DNA of 64,000 bases, from contig JAJYLN010000001.1 in assembly GCA_021787665.1 (NCBI GenBank), positions 62,001 to 126,000 of the forward strand, written 5' to 3'. The notes beneath the pieces were generated by a model. It was given only the letters and a program-made list of their open reading frames with translations, searched no databases and was not told the DNA's origin. The translations under genes were made by a program, and so were the position numbers. This document shows, one piece after another, positions 45,086-51,512 of this stretch. Within the stretch, counting starts at the first letter, position 1. Every line of letters starts with the position of its first letter. This DNA comes from a bacterium. Lineage in GTDB: Bacteria > JAMCPX01.

Positions 45086-45470
45086 AGCATCAATCCCTTT
45101 GGCCCCTTTACGTTTTACATAATGCCGGATTCTCCATACGATCAATAAGATTCCATAGTCAACTCACTTTTGTTTTATTGTATTTATTTTTATATACGTA
45201 CATGAACCTCTGTATGCAGCGGCCCTGCGATTACCGTGGCAGGCTGTCTGCCAATGTCTCATAAAGGTATGCAGGTTCGGTGCCAACCTTCGTCTGCCGG
45301 TAGTACGCCCGAACAGTTAAGACTATCAAAAGCTCCTATAAGCAGGACGGCGAGACCACATCACCTGCTTTCAAAGGGGACCAGCTTATGAATCTGAAGC
45401 CCCATCCAACCATACAAGTGCGTGTTTTCACCTTGGGAATTGTGTATATGCACGCATTATATAGCTTATG

Positions 45471-45491
45471 GTGCCGCGAAAGCTGCGGCAC
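45471..45491. promoter_or_regulatory. Inverted repeat upstream of the 11-haem gene promoter
   Basis: GTGCCGC and GCGGCAC form perfect 7-base arms with a 7-base gap, ending 6 bases before the TTGACA of the candidate promoter. In an A+T-rich region such a G+C-rich dyad suggests an activator binding site, for example for a redox or nutrient sensor. Confidence 0.4.
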
Positions 45492-45497
45492 AAAAGA

Positions 45498-45527
45498 TTG
45501 ACATGCTTTTTATGAAAGAAGTATATT
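45498..45527 (+). promoter_or_regulatory. Sigma70-type promoter of the fused 11-haem cytochrome
   Basis: TTGACA (45498-45503) and TATATT (45522-45527) are 18 bases apart: a perfect -35 and a 5-of-6 -10. The predicted start is about 47 bases before GTG 45581. Confidence 0.6.
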
Positions 45528-45580
45528 GTATACATAATGCATGCATCATAATAAGAAATATAGTTTAAAAGGAGAGAACA

Positions 45581-47596
45581 GTGACAATATCCACGCTGAG
45601 AAAGATCGCGGTCATCGGTATAATCGCAGTAATAGTGCTCTATGGACTTACCCGTGAAACCTACGGAACGGGCGTACGGACAAAGCATGCACCGGATCAA
45701 GCCAGCTCCGAGACCTCAGCACTGACCGGCCGTAAACCGCGGCTCACGAGCAGCGACTGCCTCGCCTGTCATGGCATGAAAACGGAGGGCATACCGTACC
45801 TCGACGATGGACATTTCAAGTCGTCCGTACACGGCGGGATCACCTGTACTGACTGCCACAGCACGATCAAGACCCTGCCCCACCCTGAAAAACTGCCGGC
45901 CCCGGACTGTGGCAAATGTCACGGCGCCATCGAGACAACGTATACGGAGAGCGTACATGGTCATGCCGTAAAAAACGGCATAAGCAAGGCTGCACACTGC
46001 TGGGACTGTCACGGAATACACGGTATCCTACCGGCAACGGATCCGTCGTCGAGCGTCTTTCCGAAAAATCTCCCCTCGACGTGCGGCAAGTGTCACAACA
46101 GTGCGGAGATGGCAAAGGAGTACAACATCCCCGTGTCGAAGCCCTATCAACTCTACGAGGAGAGCATCCACGCGGTCGCTTTGAAAGAAGGGCTGCCCGC
46201 AGCCACCTGCTCGGATTGTCACGGCAGCCATGACATCCTCCCCATGAACATAACGGCCTCGACCATTTCAAAGACCAATATACCGCGTACGTGCTCCCGA
46301 TGCCATCGGAAAGAGTACGACAACTATATCCAATCATCGCATTGGAAGGCCTTCCAGCAGGGGATTCAGAACGCACCGGTCTGTACAGACTGCCATGCGG
46401 AGCATGCGATATTGTCGAAAGATAATCCCAACTCGCCGATATACCCCCTCAATGTGCCCAAGACCTGCACAGACTGCCACGGCAGGGTACAACTAGCTCA
46501 GAACTTCGGATTACCGGCCATAAAACTCTCGACCTACATGAAGAGTTTCCATGGTGTGATGATAGAGGGAGGCAGTGTGATAGCAGCCAACTGCGCCTCG
46601 TGCCACAGAGCGCATAAGATCCTGCCTCCCTCGAACCAGGCATCTTCCGTGTGCGCCTGCAATCTGCCGAAAACCTGCGGGAAATGCCACCCGGGCATAA
46701 CCAAGACCGATGTGAAACACCTGAGGGACATCCACGGAGCAATGGGGATGAGCAAAAAGATCATCGATCTGGTCAGACAGATCTATATAGGGCTCATAGT
46801 TGTCACCATCATCGGCATGCTCATCTTCGTATACGCTGACTTCATAAGGAAGATCGTCGACAAGGAGAAAGAGAGGATCGTACGACTCGAGGACAAGGGC
46901 GACTACCTACGTTTTAATCGTTCGGAGAGGTCCATGCACATCGTGCACCTTTTTGCGTTCTTCATCCTTGCCTACACGGGCTTTGCCCACCACTGGCCCG
47001 ATTACTGGTGGAGCGCTTGGCTCACACATCTGAACAATGGCCTTGTCCGTTCCTGGATACATAAGGCCTCCGGGGTCGTTCTCCTCGGGGTGTTCGTTCT
47101 GCAGTTCGTCCTCATGGTCAGCACGGAGCGCGGTAAAGAGCAGTTGAGGGCGCTGATACCAGTCTTCGATGATGTCAAAGGAGCCCTCGGTACGTTCCTT
47201 TACAACATAGGACTCGCTGACAAGAGGCCGGCGTTCGGCAGGTTCACCCCTTTCGAGAAGTTCGAGTACTGGGCCCTCATATGGGGCAATACTCTCATGG
47301 GGCTTACCGGCATGGCACTCTGGTTCACCGCCACCACACTCGCGCTGCTGCCAAAATGGTACCTCGATCTTTTCATTTTGATCCACTTCTATGAAGCGAT
47401 CCTCGCAACCCTAGCGATCCTTATATGGCACCTGTACTGGGTCGTATTCGATCCCATCATGTATCCGTTTAATCCGTCCATATTCACCGGGAAGATGTCC
47501 GTGAAGATAAGGGAGGAAGAACACCCTCTGGAGTTGACGGAGCATGCAGGAAAAGATTCTGCTGCGAGCAAGGACGAAATGGATCAGTACAAATAA
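45581..47596 (+). CDS. Fusion of an 11-haem cytochrome c and a cytochrome b
   Basis: A 671-residue protein: N-terminal anchor (residues 7-22), a periplasmic part with 11 CXXCH sites to about residue 375, a membrane helix (about 395-418), a basic cytoplasmic linker and four further membrane helices with haem-b histidines (HIVHLFAFF, WIHKASGVV, IHFYEAILA, IWHLYWVVF). The two halves match the separate c and b proteins encoded leftward, so this is the one-chain version of that module. GTG start behind AAAGGAGAG. It would move electrons between quinone and periplasmic haems. No catalytic subunit follows; a strong hairpin lies right after the stop. Confidence 0.88.
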   Translation: MTISTLRKIAVIGIIAVIVLYGLTRETYGTGVRTKHAPDQASSETSALTGRKPRLTSSDCLACHGMKTEGIPYLDDGHFKSSVHGGITCTDCHSTIKTLPHPEKLPAPDCGKCHGAIETTYTESVHGHAVKNGISKAAHCWDCHGIHGILPATDPSSSVFPKNLPSTCGKCHNSAEMAKEYNIPVSKPYQLYEESIHAVALKEGLPAATCSDCHGSHDILPMNITASTISKTNIPRTCSRCHRKEYDNYIQSSHWKAFQQGIQNAPVCTDCHAEHAILSKDNPNSPIYPLNVPKTCTDCHGRVQLAQNFGLPAIKLSTYMKSFHGVMIEGGSVIAANCASCHRAHKILPPSNQASSVCACNLPKTCGKCHPGITKTDVKHLRDIHGAMGMSKKIIDLVRQIYIGLIVVTIIGMLIFVYADFIRKIVDKEKERIVRLEDKGDYLRFNRSERSMHIVHLFAFFILAYTGFAHHWPDYWWSAWLTHLNNGLVRSWIHKASGVVLLGVFVLQFVLMVSTERGKEQLRALIPVFDDVKGALGTFLYNIGLADKRPAFGRFTPFEKFEYWALIWGNTLMGLTGMALWFTATTLALLPKWYLDLFILIHFYEAILATLAILIWHLYWVVFDPIMYPFNPSIFTGKMSVKIREEEHPLELTEHAGKDSAASKDEMDQYK

Positions 47597-47600
47597 CGAG

Positions 47601-47645
47601 TCCTACGGCGTGGACGGGCCTGCGCTTGTCCACGCCTGCATAGGA
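47601..47645 (+). terminator. Strong hairpin after the fused cytochrome gene
   Basis: GGCGTGGAC (47607-47615) pairs with GTCCACGCC (47628-47636) over a 12-base loop, and flanking TCCTA/TAGGA can extend the stem. It starts within 15 bases of the stop codon. There is no U-tract, so termination or 3'-end protection is inferred. Confidence 0.5.
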
Positions 47646-47718
47646 CACCGATAGAAATTTGTTGTCACAGCCTCTCTTGTTCTGGTAGTATCCCCGCAAT
47701 GAAGCAGGGAGGCATGGT

Positions 47719-48633
47719 ATGAGTTTAGTGGTCGTCGGCTCGGTGGCATTGGATTCCGTGGAAACACCGTTCGGTAAGGCAGAGGAAGCACTGGGTGGGT
47801 CTGCCACGTACTTTTCAACGGCGGCGAGCTATTTCACAGACGTGAAGCTCGTGGCTGTCGTCGGGAAAGACTTCCCGGAGAGGCATATCAGGTTTCTGAA
47901 AAGGATGGGCATAGACATCCGGGGCCTCCAGAAGGCGGACGGCAGAACCTTCAGGTGGAAGGGAAAGTACGACTTCGACCTGAACCAGGCACATACCCTC
48001 GACACGCAGCTCAACGTGTTCGCATCGTTCAGACCGGTGCTTCCGGAAGAGTACCGGGAAGCCGAGTACGTCTTCCTGGCAAACATAGACCCGGAGCTGC
48101 AGCTCGAGGTCCTGGGCCAGATTCGGAAGCCGAGGCTCGTAGCCTGCGACACCATGAACTTCTGGATTGAGAGAAAGTCCCGAAAACTGAAAGAGACCCT
48201 GAAGTACGTCGACATCCTCACCATCAACGAGGCAGAAGCCAGAGAGCTCTCCGGGGATTCAAACCTCGTAAAAGCCGCACGGCGCATCCTGTCCTTCGGC
48301 CCCCGGGCAATCATCGTCAAAAGGGGCGAATACGGGGCCCTGATGTTTTCCGATTCGAGCGTCTTCGCAGCGCCAGCCTACCCCATCGAGTCCGTGTTCG
48401 ACCCGACCGGTGCCGGCGACAGCTTTGCCGGGGGCTTCATGGGACACCTCGCAAGGGTGAAGAGCATAAATGACAGGAGCATCAGACAGGCGATAATCTT
48501 CGGCAGTGTGATGGCATCGTTCGACGTAGAAGATTTCAGCCTCAACAGAATGAAGCGGCTCACGAGCAGAGCTATAGAAGGCAGGTTCAGGGAGTTCAAG
48601 AAGCTCACCCACTTCGAGGACCTGAAGTCATAG
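47719..48633 (+). CDS. PfkB family sugar/nucleoside kinase
   Basis: A 304-residue ribokinase-type kinase. It has GGSATYFSTAASYF near the start (substrate side), VDILTINEAEARELSG, and the anion-hole/catalytic motif DPTGAGDSFAGGFMG near residue 230, with the base Asp in TGAGD. GGGAGG precedes the ATG. The lid region FRWKGKYDFDLN suggests a PfkB branch without assigned substrate. Its 3' end overlaps the broken membrane-protein gene on the other strand by about 30 bases. Confidence 0.85.
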   Translation: MSLVVVGSVALDSVETPFGKAEEALGGSATYFSTAASYFTDVKLVAVVGKDFPERHIRFLKRMGIDIRGLQKADGRTFRWKGKYDFDLNQAHTLDTQLNVFASFRPVLPEEYREAEYVFLANIDPELQLEVLGQIRKPRLVACDTMNFWIERKSRKLKETLKYVDILTINEAEARELSGDSNLVKAARRILSFGPRAIIVKRGEYGALMFSDSSVFAAPAYPIESVFDPTGAGDSFAGGFMGHLARVKSINDRSIRQAIIFGSVMASFDVEDFSLNRMKRLTSRAIEGRFREFKKLTHFEDLKS

Positions 48634-48956
48634 ATCCAAGGGTACCTGCAAGCTCCTCCGGCCTCTGCGAGCCTATCAATATCCTTTCCCCGCTGATAAG
48701 TTCCAGTTGAACGCCCCGGTCGCCACTGACGTTGTATGCCCTGCCGTGGCATCCCCAGCGTATGCCCCAACCGCCGTACTCGGCGATAGGGCTGTATGAA
48801 CGCACGGCGTAGCTCTTCAGTGCCTCGAACCCTATCCTTCGCACCATATCCTACCGTTGCCAGCGAAAGCATGACCGCAAGGAGGATGACATACAAGAAC
48901 CACGTCTGCCTGAACCTCTGGACCTCTCTAAAGACTATATTCGTCTCGTCACGCAT
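48605..48956 (-). pseudogene. Broken DUF6141-like membrane protein gene
   Basis: Two pieces in different frames look like the ends of one small membrane protein. From ATG 48956 (AAGGAAAG upstream) comes the start, with NIVFREVQRFRQTWFLYV and the first membrane helix. In another frame, down to 48605, comes the conserved end IAEYGGWGIRWG, YNVSGDRGVQLEL and ERILIGSQRPEEL. The middle, including an expected second membrane helix, is missing and the frame shifts at the join near 48850. So the gene has an internal deletion and is probably dead. Family assignment is from remembered pattern. Confidence 0.6.
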
Positions 48957-49081
48957 GGTCTTTCCTTGATAGTTTTTTACCACGGGGGAACCCGTTTTAC
49001 AAGGCGGGTACACATGAGTTGCCGGCTCAATGACTTGCGCCCGGCCACAGGAAAGTTGTGCGGAAGATCCGGGTCTGTCTG

Positions 49082-49110
49082 TTGACATGAAGGCACATCA
49101 CGATTACAAT
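49082..49110 (+). promoter_or_regulatory. Sigma70-type promoter of the VapBC-like module
   Basis: TTGACA (49082-49087) and TACAAT (49105-49110) with a 17-base spacer give a nearly ideal promoter, 22 bases before the antitoxin ATG. Confidence 0.65.
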
Positions 49111-49121
49111 ATAGTGTAATC
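49102..49121. promoter_or_regulatory. Operator-like palindrome over the antitoxin promoter
   Basis: GATTACA and TGTAATC are perfect 7-base arms with a 6-base gap, covering the -10 element and the start site. This is where a ribbon-helix-helix antitoxin would bind to repress its own operon. Confidence 0.6.
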
Positions 49122-49132
49122 ATGGGGGTAGT

Positions 49133-49393
49133 ATGGTACGTACACAGATTCAGTTAACAGAAAAACAGAGCGATCTTTTAAAAAAGATGGCTATGACACA
49201 TACATTATCCATTGCCGAAATAATTCGGCAGGCTGTAGATACCTATATCAAGTCAAACACAGCGATAAACACAGAGGAGCGCATCAAAAAAGTGCTTGAG
49301 CTATCGGAGAAGTACGACGATAGTGAGGGGAAAAGAAATGTATCTAAAAAGCATGACGACTATCTCGTTGAAACCTATCTGGGGCACAAGTGA
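49133..49393 (+). CDS. Ribbon-helix-helix antitoxin (CopG/VapB-like)
   Basis: An 86-residue protein. The N-terminal strand RTQIQLTEKQSDLL and helix-turn-helix-like LSIAEIIRQAVDTYIK are the ribbon-helix-helix DNA-binding fold; the acidic/basic C-terminal tail should wrap the toxin. Its stop overlaps the GTG start of the PIN gene (GTGA). The module is clearly A+T-richer than the genes on either side, which points to horizontal acquisition. Confidence 0.85.
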   Translation: MVRTQIQLTEKQSDLLKKMAMTHTLSIAEIIRQAVDTYIKSNTAINTEERIKKVLELSEKYDDSEGKRNVSKKHDDYLVETYLGHK

Positions 49394-49788
49394 AAATCTA
49401 CCTTGACACATCAGCTTTCTACGCTTTGGTCAATAAAAAAGATGAATATCATCTTACCGCTCAGAAAGTGTGGAGTGAAATACTTAAGAACGGCAACACA
49501 TTATTTACGAGCAACTATGTGCTTATTGAAAGTATCGGTTTAATACAGAATCGTCTTGGAATGAAAGCACTGGCGGAGACTTATGAAGTTCTGTTACCAC
49601 TGTTGAACGTCGAATGGATAGACGCTATGATACATAAAACTGCTATGAGTGCTCTTTTTACCGCATCGAAGCGAGGCCTTAGTTTGGTAGATTGTGTAAG
49701 CTTTGAAATCATGCGTAACTTGAGTATAGAAACAGCATTTTCTTTTGATCCACATTTCAAACAACAAGGCTTTAAAAGTATTCCATGA
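49390..49788 (+). CDS. PIN-domain toxin (VapC-like ribonuclease)
   Basis: A 132-residue PIN protein. The acidic metal-binding residues are visible in YLDTSAFYAL (Asp 6), LIESIGL (Glu), SLVDCVSFE and FSFDPHFK. The set is complete, so the enzyme is probably active, cutting RNA such as tRNA or rRNA when free of antitoxin. GTG start, translationally coupled to the antitoxin. No other mobile genes adjoin it except the broken gene upstream. Confidence 0.88.
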   Translation: MKIYLDTSAFYALVNKKDEYHLTAQKVWSEILKNGNTLFTSNYVLIESIGLIQNRLGMKALAETYEVLLPLLNVEWIDAMIHKTAMSALFTASKRGLSLVDCVSFEIMRNLSIETAFSFDPHFKQQGFKSIP

Positions 49789-50046
49789 AAACAGCCCTAT
49801 ATTTGAGAGGCAAGGGGAGGGGGCGTGCCAGTAACGTATAAAGTCGCAAAGGCATAAACAACGGCCCTTCATGGATGACCACCGGATCAAACCTGCCCGT
49901 ACTCCAGCGTTATCCCTCGTACATGAGAGGGCGGGGTAACCAAGCATGGCTCGGGTCCGGGTGTTACAATTTGTCCATTGTCAAGGGCTGACCCCAGCCG
50001 GAGGGCGGGAAACAGGGAAGTTCCCTCTCTCTTGGCAAGGGAATCG

Positions 50047-50352
50047 ATGGAGACTGAAGTGAAGGACATTAAGGACATTATCGATGAGGTGAAGGCCGAA
50101 AAGGGCTTCGCAAAATATGCCGACGGCATGCGACTGTACGAGCAGTGGGATGACATCACCGGTGGGCTCATGCCGGGCTCCTCCGAGCCCTCGATGATAA
50201 AGGACGACATACTGTTCGTCGTGGCAAAGAACAGTGTCGTATTGCAGGAGCTGATGTACAGGAAAACGCTGATACTCAGGAACATACAAGGACACAACGG
50301 TATGCCGCACATAAAAGATATTAAGTTCACCATACGATCGGGCCCGGCATGA
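50047..50352 (+). CDS. DUF721 (DciA-like) family protein
   Basis: A 101-residue protein starting METEVKDIKDII. It shows the DUF721 pattern: an N-terminal helix pair, LYEQWDDITG, then SEPSMIKDDILFVVAKNSVVLQELMYRKTLIL with the surface-strand and helix typical of the family. Relatives include the DnaB-helicase loader DciA, but short versions like this one remain uncharacterised. ATG 50047 behind AAGGGAAT is used. Overlap ATGA with the glycosyltransferase. About 260 bases upstream to vapC hold a CCCTC/GAGGG hairpin and no gene. Confidence 0.7.
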   Translation: METEVKDIKDIIDEVKAEKGFAKYADGMRLYEQWDDITGGLMPGSSEPSMIKDDILFVVAKNSVVLQELMYRKTLILRNIQGHNGMPHIKDIKFTIRSGPA

Positions 50353-51512
50353 CTGCCCGACTATTGAAAGTACTGTTCGTCCATTCCTCGTCCGAGATGT
50401 ACGGCTCCGACCGATGTCTCTACGAGTTGATAAAGGGTATCGACCGGGAGCGGTTCGTCCCTGTCGTGGTGCTGCCGTTCGAGGGGTTGCTGTCCGGCAA
50501 ATTAAAGGACCTCGGCGTAACCGTCTACCTCGCCGATCCATGGGTGCTGAGGAAGGGCACGTTCCGTAGCATACGAATTCTGCTGTACGTCCTGAAGCTC
50601 CCGGTCAGCGTGCTGCGGCTCATGCGCATCATCAGGAAAGAATCCGTTGAGGTCGTATACTCCAATACGAGCGTGCTCGTCGGACCGGCACTGGCGGCGT
50701 GTATAATGCACAGGCCCTACATCTGTCACCTGCGTGAGCTCTACGACAGCCATGCCCGGCTCGCAAAGCCCTACGGGAAGTTTCTCTGCGCTACATCGAA
50801 AAAGATACTGGCCATCAGCTGGGCGGCAGCCTCGACAGTCGACAGGGTGTGCCGGAAAAAGGTCGCTGTCATCCATGACGGCATTGCGCTCGAAAGGTTC
50901 ATCAACGCGACCCACAGGATACCCGGCATCATAGCGACGTGGAAACAGCAGGGATGTGTGGTGGTATCGGACATCGGAAGAGTCAGCTTGATCAAGGGCC
51001 AGGCACTCTTCATCGAGGCAGCGAAGGAATGCGCGCAGCACGACCGCAGCCTGAGGTTCCTGATCGTGGGCGACGTGTTCAAGGGCAATGAGCAGCTCAT
51101 GGCTCATCTGAAGGATACGGTCAGGAGATACGACATGCAGGACATCGTTTTATTTACCGGCTTCGTACAGGACGTGGACGACTTCATAGCCGGCAGCGAT
51201 ATCATCGTGCTCAGCACGATCATCACGGAGGGACTGGGCCAGGTCGTCATGGAAGGTATGGCAGCCGGCCGGGGCGTGATTGCACCGGACCGTGGCGGCC
51301 CGGTGGAGCTCATACGTCACGGGACAGACGGAATACTCTACAGGGCAGGCGATAAGGACTCGCTCGTCCGGGCGATACTCGGCGCCGCAGCAGATCCGAC
51401 ATCCATGGCGCGAATCCGGGAGCAGGCAAGACTGAAGGCGGAGAAGGAGTTCGGCGTGAAGAAAAACGTCGCTGCGATTGAAGACGCCATAGTCAGCGTA
51501 GTACGGTCTTAA
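50349..51512 (+). CDS. Glycosyltransferase family 4 protein
   Basis: A 387-residue GT-B fold transferase. The N-terminal donor-independent half starts VLFVHSSSEMYGSDRCLYELI; the C-terminal nucleotide-sugar half has ISDIGRVSLIKGQALFIEAA, LFTGFVQDVDDFIAGSDI and the EX7E-type motif EGLGQVVMEGMAAG followed by APDRGGPVELI. It likely adds a sugar to a surface polysaccharide or lipid; acceptor unknown. Its 3' end overlaps the 3' end of uvrA by 20 bases. Confidence 0.88.
   Translation: MTARLLKVLFVHSSSEMYGSDRCLYELIKGIDRERFVPVVVLPFEGLLSGKLKDLGVTVYLADPWVLRKGTFRSIRILLYVLKLPVSVLRLMRIIRKESVEVVYSNTSVLVGPALAACIMHRPYICHLRELYDSHARLAKPYGKFLCATSKKILAISWAAASTVDRVCRKKVAVIHDGIALERFINATHRIPGIIATWKQQGCVVVSDIGRVSLIKGQALFIEAAKECAQHDRSLRFLIVGDVFKGNEQLMAHLKDTVRRYDMQDIVLFTGFVQDVDDFIAGSDIIVLSTIITEGLGQVVMEGMAAGRGVIAPDRGGPVELIRHGTDGILYRAGDKDSLVRAILGAAADPTSMARIREQARLKAEKEFGVKKNVAAIEDAIVSVVRS

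Larger units (their letters stand above)
45086..45580. other. Divergent intergenic region of the cytochrome cluster, about 500 bp
   Basis: A+T-rich segment between the 7-haem gene (leftward) and the fused 11-haem gene (rightward). It holds the candidate rightward promoter and palindrome listed separately and a GGCAG/CTGCC hairpin near 45239-45253. For the leftward operon only a weak TTGACT-like -35 near 45160 was found. A GEMM-type or other known riboswitch was looked for and not recognised. No coding sequence is supported. Confidence 0.5.

Noticed and set aside
45230-45400. Possible c-di-GMP (GEMM) riboswitch in the cytochrome intergenic region, as often seen before multihaem cytochromes
   Set aside because: The conserved receptor and tetraloop sequences of GEMM could not be found; only simple hairpins were.
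45485-45506. Possible sigma54 promoter (GGCAC with a downstream TGC)
   Set aside because: After GG and ten bases there is TG, not GC, so the essential -12 element is missing.
45428-45700. 90-codon minus-strand frame in the cytochrome intergenic region
   Set aside because: Covers the fused gene start and its promoter on the other strand; Cys/Tyr/His-rich product without family.
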